Origin: Neogemmobacter tilapiae
Lineage (GTDB): Bacteria > Pseudomonadota > Alphaproteobacteria > Rhodobacterales > Rhodobacteraceae
Assembly (NCBI RefSeq): GCF_014652215.1
Contig: NZ_BMYJ01000011.1
Coordinates: forward strand, 57,081 to 121,080
DNA: 64,000 bases
Direction: 5' to 3'
In this document: one piece after another, positions 17,009 through 26,524 of the stretch
Position numbering within the stretch: the first letter of the stretch is position 1
Layout: every line of letters begins with the position of its first letter
Program-made: the position numbers and the translations under genes
Notes under the pieces: generated by a model
The model's database searches: none
Seen by the model: only the letters and a program-made list of their open reading frames with translations
Told to the model about the DNA's origin: nothing

Positions 17009-17748
17009 CTGCGGGCAAGATCCATGCGGCGGCGCATTTCTTCGATGGCCGGGCCAAGGCCCAGATAGATCGCCTCGCCGATCAGGAAATGGCCGATGTT
17101 CAGTTCCATAACCTGCGGGATGGCGGCAATCGGCCCGACGTTTTCATAAGTCAGCCCATGGCCTGCGTGAACCTCAAGCCCCAGCGATGCCGCAAGGGCC
17201 GCGCCTTTTTGCAAGGCGGCCAGTTCCAGTTGGGCCTGATCCTCATGCCCGTCTGCCAGCAATTCGGAATAAAGCCCGGTGTGCAGTTCCACCACGGCCG
17301 CGCCGATCCTTGCGCTGGCCTCGATCTGCCGGGCATCATGCCCGATGAACATGCTGACCCGGCAACCGGCATCGCGCAGCGGGGCAATATAGGCGACAAG
17401 CCGCGCCTCATCCCCCGCCACGTCAAGGCCACCCTCGGTCGTCCTTTCTTCGCGCTTTTCCGGCACAAGGCAGACGGCGTGGGGCCGGGTTTCCAGCACG
17501 ATCCGCTGCATTTCCTCGGTCGCCGCACATTCGAAATTCAGCGGCACCGAAAGCCCTGCCTTCAGTGCTGCAATATCCGCATCGCGGATATGCCGCCGGT
17601 CTTCGCGCAGATGGGCGGTGATGCCGTCCGCCCCTGCCGCTTCGGCCAAGAGGCCCGCGCGCAAAGGGTCGGGCCATACCGAGCCACGGGCATTCCGCAC
17701 CGTCGCCACATGGTCGATGTTCACCCCCAGCCGCAGCTTGCCCGTCAT
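17005..17748 (-). CDS. pdxJ: Pyridoxine 5'-phosphate synthase
   Basis: A 247-residue TIM-barrel enzyme condensing 1-deoxy-D-xylulose-5-phosphate with 3-amino-2-oxopropyl phosphate to give pyridoxine 5'-phosphate. Motifs are LGVNIDHVATVRNARG at the N-terminus, HLREDRRHI, and EVHAGHGLTYEN near the C-terminus. The 3' end overlaps the convergent ATP-grasp gene by four bases. Upstream is the DUF2062 gene, nine bases away. Confidence 0.96.
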   Translation of the reverse strand: MTGKLRLGVNIDHVATVRNARGSVWPDPLRAGLLAEAAGADGITAHLREDRRHIRDADIAALKAGLSVPLNFECAATEEMQRIVLETRPHAVCLVPEKREERTTEGGLDVAGDEARLVAYIAPLRDAGCRVSMFIGHDARQIEASARIGAAVVELHTGLYSELLADGHEDQAQLELAALQKGAALAASLGLEVHAGHGLTYENVGPIAAIPQVMELNIGHFLIGEAIYLGLGPAIEEMRRRMDLARS

Positions 17749-17757
17749 CCCAGCCCC

Positions 17758-18450
17758 CTATGGTTCGCCCGGCCCCTCGGCATCGGGTCTTTCCGTCTTG
17801 CGCTTCAGCCGCTCCGTCGCCTCGGCCAGGGCCTTGCGCAGCTTGCCCCGCTTTTCGGCACGTTCATGCGCCTTCGCGGCACGGGCTTTCTGATAGGCCG
17901 AAACCAATGGGATCGTGAGATAATAGGCAATCGCCGAAAGGATCACGCCCGGAATCAGGGCCCCGACAAAATAGGGCACATAGATATCATGCCAGAACTG
18001 GATCAGCCCGTCCCACTGCGCCACATCATGCGTGAAAGGCGCCTTGATGTTCCGCCAAAGATCATCCCCCGCTCGGCCAAAAGCATGACCAATCGCCTTG
18101 GCCGACAAAGGAGCCTCGACCCCCATGATCCAATGCCCCAGCGACATGGCCATCACCGCAAAGAAGGGCGTCGTCAGCGGGTTCGTATTGAACGTGCCCA
18201 ACAGCGCCGCCAGCACATTGCCCCGCACCGCCCGCGCGGCACCCCAAGCCGCCAGAAATTGCAGCCCCGGCAAGGGCAGGAAGCCCACCAACGAACCGGC
18301 AAAAACCCCCCGGGCCACCCGATGCGGGCTGTCGGGCAGGCGGCGCATTCGGTGCAGCACATAGCGCGTCGCCCGCACGATGCCCCCGCGCGGGTAGAAA
18401 AATTCCTTGGCCACTTGGGAAAGGGGCTGTTTGTCGCGCCGCTTGAACAC
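17758..18450 (-). CDS. DUF2062 family membrane protein
   Basis: A 230-residue protein with two or three hydrophobic segments (VFAGSLVGFLPLPGLQFLAA and FVGALIPGVILSAIAYYLTI) and the family pattern GTFNTNPLTTPFFA. The C-terminal tail is strongly basic. Function is not established. It is placed between rsh and pdxJ as in related genomes, and probably co-transcribed. Confidence 0.82.
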   Translation of the reverse strand: MFKRRDKQPLSQVAKEFFYPRGGIVRATRYVLHRMRRLPDSPHRVARGVFAGSLVGFLPLPGLQFLAAWGAARAVRGNVLAALLGTFNTNPLTTPFFAVMAMSLGHWIMGVEAPLSAKAIGHAFGRAGDDLWRNIKAPFTHDVAQWDGLIQFWHDIYVPYFVGALIPGVILSAIAYYLTIPLVSAYQKARAAKAHERAEKRGKLRKALAEATERLKRKTERPDAEGPGEP

Positions 18451-18468
18451 AGATAAAGGCCTAACTTC

Positions 18469-20586
18469 TCAAGGTTTTCGGGTCATATCCCGATGTCGTG
18501 AAATCTGTGCGACATCGGTCTCGGCTTCAAGGGCGGTCATCACCATGTGAAGATGTTCCAGATCGCGCAGATCGACATCGACAAGCAATCGGTAAAAGTC
18601 GGGTTTCCGGTCGATGAACACCAGATCGCTGATATTGGCCTTCTGATCGCCGATGATTGTGCAGATCCGTCCCAGAACGCCAGCGTCGTTCGAGATGGTC
18701 ACATCCAGCGATACGGTATGCACCGCAGGATGCCGCCCCGGCTGCCATTGCAGATCGACCCAGCGGTCGGTCTGTTCCTCGAATTCGGCCAGAACCGGGC
18801 AGTCGATGGTGTGGATCACCACGCCCTGCCCGCGGTAGGTGATGCCCACGATCCGTTCGCCCGGCACGGGTTGGCAGCATTTCGCCCGGCGGAAAGATTG
18901 ATCTGCCGTCAGCCCCAAAACCGGACGGTCGGCCGCGACCTCATCTGAATGGGCCTGCGCCAGTTCGGGATACAGCAGTTCCAACACTCGCCGCGCCGGA
19001 ACCTCGGCACTGCCAATCCGCGCCAGAAGATCGGTTTCGTCGCCCAGCCCCATCATCTTGGCCGCTGTCCGAAGGGCCTTGTCGGTGGCCTTCTTGCCCA
19101 CATGGTCAAAAGCCGCCCGCGCCAGTTCCTGCCCCAGCTTGACGAACCGACCCCGGTCTTCTTCGCGCAGTGACCGCCGGATGGCGGATTTGGCGCGGCC
19201 CGTGGTGGCAATGTCGATCCAACTGGCCTGGGGGCGCTGGCCTTCCGCCGTGATGATTTCCACCGACTGGCCGTTCTTCAGCCGCGTCCAAAGCGGCACG
19301 CGGATGCCGTCGACCTTGGCCGAAACGCAGGAATTGCCGATTCGCGTATGGATCGCATAGGCATAGTCCAACGGCGTCGCGCCTTTGGGTAGCTGGATGA
19401 CGTCGCCCTTGGGCGTGAAGCAGAACACCTGATCCTGATACATCTCGAGCTTCACATTCTCGAGAAAATCATCGTGATCCTCTTCGTCCAGGCGTTCCGT
19501 CAGGCTGGCCACCCATTTTGCCGGGTCCACGGCAAAAGGGTTCTGTGCCCTAACGCCTTCGCGATAGGACCAATGTGCCGCGACCCCCGCCTCGGCCACT
19601 TCGTGCATTTGCCGGGTGCGGATCTGCACCTCGACCCGCTTGCCATCCCGCCCGGAAACGGTTGTATGAATCGACCGATAGCCGTTCGATTTCGGCTGGC
19701 TGATGTAATCCTTGAACCGCCCCGGCACCGCCCGCCAGCGTTGGTGGATCACCCCCAGAATGCGGTAACAATCCGCTTCGGATTCGCTGATCACCCGGAA
19801 ACCATAGATGTCCGACAGCCGCGAAAAGGCCAGATCCTTTTCCTGCATCTTCCGCCAGACGGAATAGGGCTTTTTCGCCCGCCCATAGACCGCCGCCTCG
19901 ATCACCGCCTTTTCCAGCTCGTGCCGGATATCCGCCGTGATCTTGTGAACCACATCGCCAGTTTCCCGTTGCAGGGTAATGAAACGCCGGATGATGGAAT
20001 TCCGTGCATCCGGGTTCAGGACGCGAAAGGACAGATCCTCCAGCTCCTCCCGCATCCACTGCATCCCCATGCGCCCCGCCAAGGGCGCAAAGATTTCCAT
20101 CGTCTCGCGCGCTTTCTGGGCCTGCTTTTCTGGCTTCATGCTTTTGATCGTCCGCATGTTGTGCAGACGGTCCGCCAGTTTCACCAGAATCACCCGCAAG
20201 TCCTTGGACATCGCCATGAACAGCTTGCGAAAGTTTTCCGCCTGCTTCGATTCGGCCGAGGAAAGTTGCAGGTTCGTCAGCTTGGTCACACCGTCGATCA
20301 GTTCGGCGATTTCCTCACCGAACAGGCGCGCCACTTCGGAATAGGTGGATTTCGTATCTTCGATCGTGTCGTGCAGCAGCGCTGTAACGATCGTCTGATC
20401 ATCCAGCCGCTGTTCCGTCAGAATCGCCGCCACCGCCACGGGATGCGTGAAATAGGGTTCACCCGATTTACGGAACTGGCCTTCATGCATCTGACGCCCG
20501 TAGGCATAGGCCTGACGGATCAGCTCGGCATTGGTGCGCGGGTTATAGTTGCGGACAAGGGCGATCAGGTCTTCTACGTCGATCAT
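18469..20586 (-). CDS. Bifunctional (p)ppGpp synthetase/hydrolase (RelA/SpoT homologue)
   Basis: 705 residues with the full long-RSH layout. The HD hydrolase domain includes LLHDTIEDT, the synthetase domain includes YGFRVISESEADCYRILG and the substrate loop YISQPKSNGYRSIHT, followed by a TGS domain (VFCFTPKGDVIQLPKGATPLDYAYAIHT quoted only in part: GDVIQLPKGATPLDYAYAIH), a conserved-Cys/helical region and a C-terminal ACT domain. Both catalytic halves look intact. It is the single RSH enzyme expected in alphaproteobacteria, controlling stringent response. It lies 28 bases after rpoZ, the common rpoZ-rsh operon. Confidence 0.95.
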   Translation of the reverse strand: MIDVEDLIALVRNYNPRTNAELIRQAYAYGRQMHEGQFRKSGEPYFTHPVAVAAILTEQRLDDQTIVTALLHDTIEDTKSTYSEVARLFGEEIAELIDGVTKLTNLQLSSAESKQAENFRKLFMAMSKDLRVILVKLADRLHNMRTIKSMKPEKQAQKARETMEIFAPLAGRMGMQWMREELEDLSFRVLNPDARNSIIRRFITLQRETGDVVHKITADIRHELEKAVIEAAVYGRAKKPYSVWRKMQEKDLAFSRLSDIYGFRVISESEADCYRILGVIHQRWRAVPGRFKDYISQPKSNGYRSIHTTVSGRDGKRVEVQIRTRQMHEVAEAGVAAHWSYREGVRAQNPFAVDPAKWVASLTERLDEEDHDDFLENVKLEMYQDQVFCFTPKGDVIQLPKGATPLDYAYAIHTRIGNSCVSAKVDGIRVPLWTRLKNGQSVEIITAEGQRPQASWIDIATTGRAKSAIRRSLREEDRGRFVKLGQELARAAFDHVGKKATDKALRTAAKMMGLGDETDLLARIGSAEVPARRVLELLYPELAQAHSDEVAADRPVLGLTADQSFRRAKCCQPVPGERIVGITYRGQGVVIHTIDCPVLAEFEEQTDRWVDLQWQPGRHPAVHTVSLDVTISNDAGVLGRICTIIGDQKANISDLVFIDRKPDFYRLLVDVDLRDLEHLHMVMTALEAETDVAQISRHRDMTRKP

Positions 20587-20614
20587 CTGACCCGCCCCCG
20601 TGCGTGTAACGGCG

Positions 20615-20971
20615 TCAGTCGTCGCCGCCTTGCGCTTCCATCAGCATCCGGAGCATCCGCTCTTCCGACATATCGTCATGCATCGGGCGGTCGCCATCGG
20701 CGCCCATCAGCAGGGCCATCTGGTCCTCTTCCGGCTCGTCCACCTCGATCTGGGTCTGGTGGCTTTCGATCATCCGCTCGCGCAGGCCATCAGCGCTTTG
20801 GGTTTCCTCAGCAATTTCACGCAAGGAAACAACCGGGTTCTTGTCGTTGTCCCGGTCAATGGTCAGGGGCGAACCCGACTGAATTTCGCGCGCCCGATGG
20901 GCGGCCAACATTACCAGTTCGAACCGGTTCGGAACCTTGTCAACGCAATCTTCGACCGTCACGCGGGCCAT
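20615..20971 (-). CDS. rpoZ: RNA polymerase omega subunit
   Basis: A 118-residue omega subunit, with the N-terminal core [29 protein letters not shown] that gives the family away (residues 2-30) and an acidic, Met-rich C-terminal extension usual in alphaproteobacteria. It stabilises beta' and takes part in ppGpp binding. The start at 20971 (MARVTVED) is the family start; an upstream ATG would add four residues. Confidence 0.95.
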   Translation of the reverse strand: MARVTVEDCVDKVPNRFELVMLAAHRAREIQSGSPLTIDRDNDKNPVVSLREIAEETQSADGLRERMIESHQTQIEVDEPEEDQMALLMGADGDRPMHDDMSEERMLRMLMEAQGGDD

Positions 20972-21004
20972 CTGATACTCCATTCCGGACAGGAGGGGGA
21001 TAAG

Positions 21005-21024
21005 AGGGGGCTTTTAGACCCCCT
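21005..21024 (-). terminator. Small stem-loop between folK and rpoZ
   Basis: AGGGGG/CCCCCT with an eight-base loop, lying between the folK stop and the rpoZ start on the minus strand. It may end folK transcription or attenuate read-through. The T-tract is poor (CTCTTAT), so confidence is limited. Confidence 0.4.
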
Positions 21025-21052
21025 TCCTGAAAATGACAAGCGCCCAATACCC

Positions 21053-21631
21053 TTATTCCAAAGGTTTGATTGCATCACGGTCCTGAATGGACAGCGTTGC
21101 AAGCATCTGCTGCACGGTCTTGCCGGTTACAGGATGCCGCCAATTGGGGGCAATTTCAGCCAACGGAACCAGAACGAAGGCGCGGTCCTGCAAGCGGGGG
21201 TGCGGCAAGATCAGTTGGTCAGGCACTTGGCCTATTTGCGATTCGGGTTCTAGGTCCATCCAGTGCCGGTGCCCGGCATCATCGGGCAGAATCAGGTCTT
21301 CGACTGCCAAAAGATCCAGATCGAGCGTCCGCATCCCCCAGCGTTGCCGCCGCTCTCGACCAAATTGCGCCTCAACGCGATGCAGGGCCTGCAAAACTGA
21401 CGCAACGTCATCTTTTGCCCCAATTTTCAGCGCGGCGGCAGCGTTCACATAGTCGGGCCCAACACCCGCCGGAAAGCATGGCGTCGAATACATTTTGCTT
21501 TTTGCATGTATTTCAAGGCCTTCCTCGGCCAATGCCGAAAGTGCCGCGAGAAGCGTCGCAACCGGAGGCATCTTGCCGAACGGCAGATTCGCGCCAAGTG
21601 CAATCAGCGCCAGCTTTTCGTTCGCGTCCAT
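21053..21631 (-). CDS. folK: 2-amino-4-hydroxy-6-hydroxymethyldihydropteridine diphosphokinase
   Basis: About 192 residues. It pyrophosphorylates 6-hydroxymethyl-dihydropterin in folate synthesis. Family motifs are LIALGANLP at the start, FGRERRQRWGMRTLDLDLL with the two metal-binding Asp residues, and LPHPRLQDRAFVLVPLAEI. An in-frame ATG at 21664 would add MSRHLYESVAQ but overlaps a direct-repeat element, so 21631 (MDANEK) is preferred. It is divergent from the NYN gene. Confidence 0.92.
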   Translation of the reverse strand: MDANEKLALIALGANLPFGKMPPVATLLAALSALAEEGLEIHAKSKMYSTPCFPAGVGPDYVNAAAALKIGAKDDVASVLQALHRVEAQFGRERRQRWGMRTLDLDLLAVEDLILPDDAGHRHWMDLEPESQIGQVPDQLILPHPRLQDRAFVLVPLAEIAPNWRHPVTGKTVQQMLATLSIQDRDAIKPLE

Positions 21632-21638
21632 TTGAGCT

Positions 21639-21672
21639 ACACTTTCGTATAGGTGCCGCGACACTTTCGTAT
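21639..21672. repeat. Two 12-bp direct repeats in the folK-NYN divergent promoter region
   Basis: ACACTTTCGTAT occurs at 21639-21650 and again at 21661-21672, 22 bases apart, immediately upstream of the folK start. Spacing of two helical turns suggests a binding site for a dimeric or tandem regulator. No similar copy was seen elsewhere in the window. Confidence 0.6.
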
Positions 21673-21792
21673 CGGGTCGCTTGTCGATGCAGTATCACGA
21701 CGCTACTTAGCCAGTTCCTAGGACGGCATCCATAGACCCAAATCAGTTTCGGACGCCGCACGGGGAAATGTTATTTCAAGGGGACGAAATAC

Positions 21793-22362
21793 ATGTTTTA
21801 CAAGGACGAACGGCTTGCGCTGTTCATCGATGGATCGAACCTATATGCCGCTGCAAAGGCGCTGGGCTTTGACATCGACTACAAGCTGCTACGCCAGGAA
21901 TTCATGCGCCGGGGCAAGTTGCTGCGGGCGTTCTATTACACCGCGCTTCTGGAGAATGACGATTATTCGCCGATCCGCCCGTTGGTGGACTGGTTGCATT
22001 ACAATGGCTTCACCATGGTGACCAAGCCCGCCAAAGAATACACCGACAGCCAGGGACGGCGGAAGGTGAAGGGCAACATGGACATCGAACTGACCGTGAA
22101 CGCGATGGAATTGGCCCCACGGCTGGATCATATCGTGCTGTTCTCGGGTGACGGTGATTTCCGGCCCTTGGTCGAAAGTCTGCAACGGCAGGGCGTTCGC
22201 GTTTCAGTCGTCTCGACCATCCGTAGCCAGCCACCAATGATTGCCGATGAATTGCGCCGTCAGGCCGACAATTTCATCGAACTGGACGAATTGCGCGATG
22301 TGATCGGGCGTCCACCTCGTGAACCCCGACCGATGGAAGAAAGCGTTGAAGCGGTGAAATAA
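21793..22362 (+). CDS. NYN-domain (LabA/DUF88) putative RNase
   Basis: A 189-residue PIN-like NYN domain. Conserved acidic residues for metal binding appear in LFIDGSNLY, KGNMDIELTVNAM and FSGDGDFRPLV. Related proteins (LabA, MARF1-type) are nucleases acting on RNA, though most bacterial members are untested. The gene follows a 161-base divergent region shared with folK and ends in a strong terminator. Confidence 0.85.
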   Translation: MFYKDERLALFIDGSNLYAAAKALGFDIDYKLLRQEFMRRGKLLRAFYYTALLENDDYSPIRPLVDWLHYNGFTMVTKPAKEYTDSQGRRKVKGNMDIELTVNAMELAPRLDHIVLFSGDGDFRPLVESLQRQGVRVSVVSTIRSQPPMIADELRRQADNFIELDELRDVIGRPPREPRPMEESVEAVK

Positions 22363-22365
22363 GGA

Positions 22366-22397
22366 AAAGGGCGGGCCAGGGGACGGGCCCGCCCTTT
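22366..22397 (+). terminator. Rho-independent terminator after the NYN gene
   Basis: A 12-base-pair GC-rich stem AAAGGGCGGGCC / GGCCCGCCCTTT with an eight-base loop starts four bases after the stop codon and is followed by a T-rich CCGTTTC. It separates the NYN gene from ispH. Confidence 0.8.
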
Positions 22398-22450
22398 CCG
22401 TTTCACATCAGGATGGCTAGGTAGGGGCGACAGACCTGACGGAAAAGCCG

Positions 22451-23401
22451 ATGATCAAGCCATCTCTGACCCTATACTTGGCCGCGCCGCGGGGCTTTTG
22501 CGCTGGTGTGGACCGGGCCATCAAGATCGTGGAACTGGCGCTGCAAAAATGGGGCGCCCCAGTCTATGTGCGGCACGAGATCGTACACAACAAGCATGTG
22601 GTGGAAAGTCTGCGGGCGCAGGGCGCCGTGTTTGTCGAAGAACTGGACGAAGCCCCCGATGACCGCCCGGTGATCTTTTCGGCGCATGGCGTGCCGAAAT
22701 CGGTGCCGGCCGAGGCGTCACGTCGGAACATGATCGCCGTCGATGCAACCTGCCCCTTGGTGACAAAAGTGCATAACGAGGCGCAGCGGCACCATGAGGA
22801 CGGCTTGCAGATGGTGATGATCGGCCATGCGGGCCACCCGGAAACGGTCGGCACGATGGGTCAGCTTCCGCCGGGCGAAGTTTTGCTGGTCGAAACCGAG
22901 GGCGACGTGGCCCGCTTGCAGGTGCGCGACGCGGAAAAATTGGCTTTCATCACGCAGACGACGCTTTCAGTCGATGATACCGCGGGGATCGTCGCCGCAC
23001 TGCAAGCACGTTTTCCGGGGATCGTCGGACCGCACAAGGAAGACATCTGCTATGCCACCACCAACCGCCAGGCAGCGGTCAAGGCAATTGCCGGGCGGAT
23101 TGATGCTTTGTTGGTGATCGGCTCGCCCAATTCGTCCAACAGCCAACGGCTGGTCGAGGTGGGGCGCAGTGCAGGTTGTGCCTATGCGCAACTGGTGCAG
23201 GATGCCAGCGCGATTGACTGGCGTTCGCTGGAAGGCATCCGCGCCATCGGCATCACCGCCGGGGCCAGCGCACCCGAAGTGCTGATCAACGGCGTGATTG
23301 ACGCCTTCCGCTCTCGTTATGATACGACCGTGGAATTGGTGGAAACCGCGCAGGAAAACATCGAATTCAAAGTGCCGCGCATCCTGCGCGAGGCGGTCTG
23401 A
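22451..23401 (+). CDS. ispH: 4-hydroxy-3-methylbut-2-enyl diphosphate reductase
   Basis: A 316-residue iron-sulfur enzyme making IPP and DMAPP in the MEP pathway. The three cluster cysteines are visible in [23 protein letters not shown] and [11 protein letters not shown]. The [10 protein letters not shown] substrate loop is intact. Its stop overlaps the rnhA start (TGATG), so ispH-rnhA and the following channel gene form an operon. Confidence 0.96.
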   Translation: MIKPSLTLYLAAPRGFCAGVDRAIKIVELALQKWGAPVYVRHEIVHNKHVVESLRAQGAVFVEELDEAPDDRPVIFSAHGVPKSVPAEASRRNMIAVDATCPLVTKVHNEAQRHHEDGLQMVMIGHAGHPETVGTMGQLPPGEVLLVETEGDVARLQVRDAEKLAFITQTTLSVDDTAGIVAALQARFPGIVGPHKEDICYATTNRQAAVKAIAGRIDALLVIGSPNSSNSQRLVEVGRSAGCAYAQLVQDASAIDWRSLEGIRAIGITAGASAPEVLINGVIDAFRSRYDTTVELVETAQENIEFKVPRILREAV

Positions 23402-23877
23402 TGCCCGAACTTTATGCCTATACAGACGGGGCTTGCAGCGGCAATCCCGGCCCCGGGGGCTGGGGGGTTCTGCTTCTGGCGCGCGAGGGCGACAAGGTTC
23501 TGAAGGAACGCACCCTGCAAGGTGGCGAGCGGGATACGACCAACAACCGGATGGAGCTGATGGCCTCGATCTCGGCCCTTGAAACGCTGGAGCGGCCTTC
23601 GACGATCATCGTGGTGACGGACAGCGCCTATGTAAAGAATGGCGTAACGGGCTGGATTTTTGGCTGGAAGAAAAACGGCTGGAAGACAGCAGACAAAAAG
23701 CCGGTAAAGAATGCCGACCTCTGGCAGCGGCTGGATGCCGCCCAAGCGCGGCACAAGGTGGAATGGCGCTGGATCAAGGGCCATGCGGGCCATGCCGAAA
23801 ATGAACGCGCCGATGAACTGGCCCGGGCTGGTATGGCCCCCTTCAAACTTGGCCCCTCTAAGCAGGCTGGCGCATGA
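23401..23877 (+). CDS. rnhA: Ribonuclease HI
   Basis: A 158-residue RNase H1 that degrades RNA in RNA-DNA hybrids. The DEDD residues are in [29 protein letters not shown] and NERADELAR, and the basic handle ([15 protein letters not shown]) is present. The start overlaps the ispH stop, and the stop overlaps the next gene by four bases (ATGA). Confidence 0.96.
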   Translation: MPELYAYTDGACSGNPGPGGWGVLLLAREGDKVLKERTLQGGERDTTNNRMELMASISALETLERPSTIIVVTDSAYVKNGVTGWIFGWKKNGWKTADKKPVKNADLWQRLDAAQARHKVEWRWIKGHAGHAENERADELARAGMAPFKLGPSKQAGA

Positions 23878-24515
23878 CCCTAGTTCAAGGCCTTGATTAT
23901 GCCGCCGTGGTCGTCTTTGCCCTGACCGGGGCCCTGGCCGCCAGCCGTTCGCAACTGGATGTGGTGGGCTTTATCTTCGTCGCCTGCCTGACCGCTGTGG
24001 GCGGCGGAACGCTGCGCGACCTGATCCTGAACCGTGAACCCTTTTGGGTGGCTGATCCAGCCCTTCTGCTGGTGGCCAGCGGTGCGGCCGTGCTGGTGTT
24101 TTTTACCGCCCACCGTTTTGAAAGCCGGATGCGAGCCTTGCTGTGGCTTGATGCTTTCGCGCTGGCGGTCGCCGTGCCGGCCGGGGTCGGCATCGCGCTG
24201 AACCATGGCGCGGGTTGGCCCATCGTGCTGGTGATGGGCATGATCACCGGCTGCATGGGGGGCCTCATGCGGGATGTGGTCTGCAACGAAGTGCCGGTGG
24301 TTTTGCGCCAAGGCGAATTGTATGTGACGGCGGCCTTTGCCGGGGCCGTGGCCGCGGTCATTGTCGCCGAATTGGGCGGAACCGCGCGCGAGGCATTACT
24401 GGCCTGCGCCGCCCTGACGCTGACCCTGCGGGCGGGATCGTTGGGCCTTGGCTGGCGGCTGCCAGTCTATAAAACCCGCCCGCCCCGGCCCGAAGCCCCG
24501 AAAAAGGGTGACTGA
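23874..24515 (+). CDS. Trimeric intracellular cation channel (TRIC/UPF0126) family protein
   Basis: A 213-residue membrane protein with seven predicted helices in two internally related halves. The glycine motifs [16 protein letters not shown] and [16 protein letters not shown] are diagnostic of bacterial TRIC channels, which conduct K+ in structural studies. Physiological role here is unknown. It overlaps rnhA by four bases. Confidence 0.88.
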   Translation: MTLVQGLDYAAVVVFALTGALAASRSQLDVVGFIFVACLTAVGGGTLRDLILNREPFWVADPALLLVASGAAVLVFFTAHRFESRMRALLWLDAFALAVAVPAGVGIALNHGAGWPIVLVMGMITGCMGGLMRDVVCNEVPVVLRQGELYVTAAFAGAVAAVIVAELGGTAREALLACAALTLTLRAGSLGLGWRLPVYKTRPPRPEAPKKGD

Positions 24516-24583
24516 TGGGCAAGCCCTTGCCGATGGCAGGGATGTGAGTTGCGCGAAAACTCGCTTTAAGGCAGGCTTTCAAC

Positions 24584-26524
24584 ATGTTGAAAATTGGCCT
24601 TTCCCTTGCTTTCATGTTGTCGATGGCCACCGCGCCCCTCTACGCGCAGGAGGCCTTGACCAAGGCTTTGCAGCTGGGCGCGGCGGGTGTCTGGCCCGAA
24701 GCCTTGGCACAGGCCGAGTTGGAAGGACCGATTGCACGGGACATCGTGGAATGGCAACGCCTGCGCGCTGGTCAGGGCACGGCAGCGGAATATGAGGATT
24801 TCCTGAGGCGCCGGGCCGATTGGCCGGGGATGCCGCTGTTGCACGAAAAGGGCGAAAAGGCCCTGGCCGAAACGACCGATGCGGGCCGGATCATCGCCTA
24901 TTTCGCGGGCCGCTCCCCGGAAACCGGGGCCGGGTCTGTGGCCCTGATCGGGGCCTTTCTGACGACAGACCAGAAGGATGCAGCCTTGGCCGAGGCGCGT
25001 CGGGCTTGGGTGAACCTGCCCTTCGCCCCCGAGGACGAGGCAGCGATGCTGCTGCTGTTCCCCGAAATGCCGGTCGAACGGCATGAACAGCGGTTGGAAC
25101 GGTTGCTCTGGGATGGCGATCTGACAGGGGCCAAGCGGATGCTGGGCCGGGTCGGTAAGGATTGGCAGGCGCTGGCGGCAGCGATGATTGCCTTGGGCGA
25201 ACAAGCCGATGGCGTCGACGGGCTGATTGCCGCAGTGCCCGAACAGTTCAAGGATCATCCGGGATTGGCCCATGCGCGTTTCGACTGGCGGATGCGGAAA
25301 GACCTGTATGACGAATCGATCGACCTGATCCTTTCGCGTTCCCCCGATGCGGCGGGGCTGGGTCGCCCCGAGGTTTGGGCCGAACGGCGGGCCCTGTTGG
25401 CGCGCCGCCTATTGCGGCAGGGTGAGGGCGAAAAGGCCTATCAACTGGCGGCGAGCCATGGTCTGCAACCGGGTGGCGGGGCCAGCGCCTATGCCGATCT
25501 GGAGTTTCTGGCGGGTTTCATTGCTTTGCGGCGGCTGGATAACCCGGAACGCGCCTTGCAGCATTTTGTCCATCTGGAAGGCTCGGTCCAGACCGACATC
25601 AGCCGCAGCCGCGCGCTTTATTGGAAAGGCCGGGCGCTTGAGGCCGCAGGCAAAGGGCAAGAGGCTTTGGCCGCCTTTACCACAGCGGCCAGCATGCAGA
25701 CCGCCTATTATGGGCAACTCGCCGCCGAACATCTGGGCCTGCCGCTGGATAAAGGTCTGCTGGACGACAGCGCCCCGCCCGATTGGCGCAATGCCGATTT
25801 CGTATCGTCCTCTGTGCTGGAGGCAGGCTTGCTGCTGATCCGTGCCGGGGACCGGACCTTGGCGAAACGCTTTCTGCTGCATCTGGCGGAAAGCCAGCCG
25901 AAACAGGGGCTGGAACAGCTTGCCGATATGGCCCTGCGGGTGGGCGAGCCACATATTGCCCTGCTGATTGCCAAACAGGCGGCGGAACGCGGGTTCATCC
26001 TGCCCCGCGCCTATTACCCTGCGCCCGAGATGATCCCGACCGACGGTTTGCCGGTCAGTCGCGCGCTGGCCTTGGCCATTTCCCGACGGGAAAGCGAATT
26101 CGACCCAAGGGCGCAAAGCCATGCCGGCGCACGGGGCCTGATGCAGGTCATGCCTGCGACGGGGGAAAAGGTGGCGAAACGCCTGAGCGTCGCCTTCAAG
26201 ACCGCCGATCTGACCGAGGATCCAGCCAAGAACGTGACATTGGGTAGCGCCTATCTGGCCGAGATGGTTGAAGAATTCGGCCCCTCGGTCGCCTTGGTCG
26301 CCAGCGGCTATAACGCCGGTCCTGGCCGCCCGCGCCGCTGGATCGAAGAATTTGGCGACCCGCGTCGCGCCGATGTTGACATTGTCGATTGGGTTGAAAT
26401 GATCCCCTTCAACGAAACCCGCACCTATGTGATGCGCGTGTCGGAAAGTCTGGTCATCTACCGCGCCCGGCTGAAAGGCCAAGTCGGCCCGGTCAGTCTG
26501 CGCGCAGAACTCAAGGGCGGCTGA
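24584..26524 (+). CDS. Soluble-type lytic transglycosylase (Slt family)
   Basis: A 646-residue exported enzyme. It has a signal peptide (MLKIGLSLAFMLSMATAPLYA), then a long alpha-helical superhelix of about 430 residues and a C-terminal goose-lysozyme-like SLT domain. The catalytic Glu is in SRRESEFDPRAQS, followed by GARGLMQVMPATG and SGYNAGPGRPRRW. It cleaves peptidoglycan to anhydro-muropeptides in the periplasm. It overlaps the convergent permease gene by 14 bases. Confidence 0.93.
   Translation: MLKIGLSLAFMLSMATAPLYAQEALTKALQLGAAGVWPEALAQAELEGPIARDIVEWQRLRAGQGTAAEYEDFLRRRADWPGMPLLHEKGEKALAETTDAGRIIAYFAGRSPETGAGSVALIGAFLTTDQKDAALAEARRAWVNLPFAPEDEAAMLLLFPEMPVERHEQRLERLLWDGDLTGAKRMLGRVGKDWQALAAAMIALGEQADGVDGLIAAVPEQFKDHPGLAHARFDWRMRKDLYDESIDLILSRSPDAAGLGRPEVWAERRALLARRLLRQGEGEKAYQLAASHGLQPGGGASAYADLEFLAGFIALRRLDNPERALQHFVHLEGSVQTDISRSRALYWKGRALEAAGKGQEALAAFTTAASMQTAYYGQLAAEHLGLPLDKGLLDDSAPPDWRNADFVSSSVLEAGLLLIRAGDRTLAKRFLLHLAESQPKQGLEQLADMALRVGEPHIALLIAKQAAERGFILPRAYYPAPEMIPTDGLPVSRALALAISRRESEFDPRAQSHAGARGLMQVMPATGEKVAKRLSVAFKTADLTEDPAKNVTLGSAYLAEMVEEFGPSVALVASGYNAGPGRPRRWIEEFGDPRRADVDIVDWVEMIPFNETRTYVMRVSESLVIYRARLKGQVGPVSLRAELKGG

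Noticed and set aside
16987..18456. A 489-codon plus-strand frame over pdxJ and DUF2062
   Set aside because: It is a shadow of two recognised minus-strand genes.
19474..21003. A 509-codon plus-strand frame
   Set aside because: It is antisense to the rsh gene and rpoZ, which have full domain signatures.
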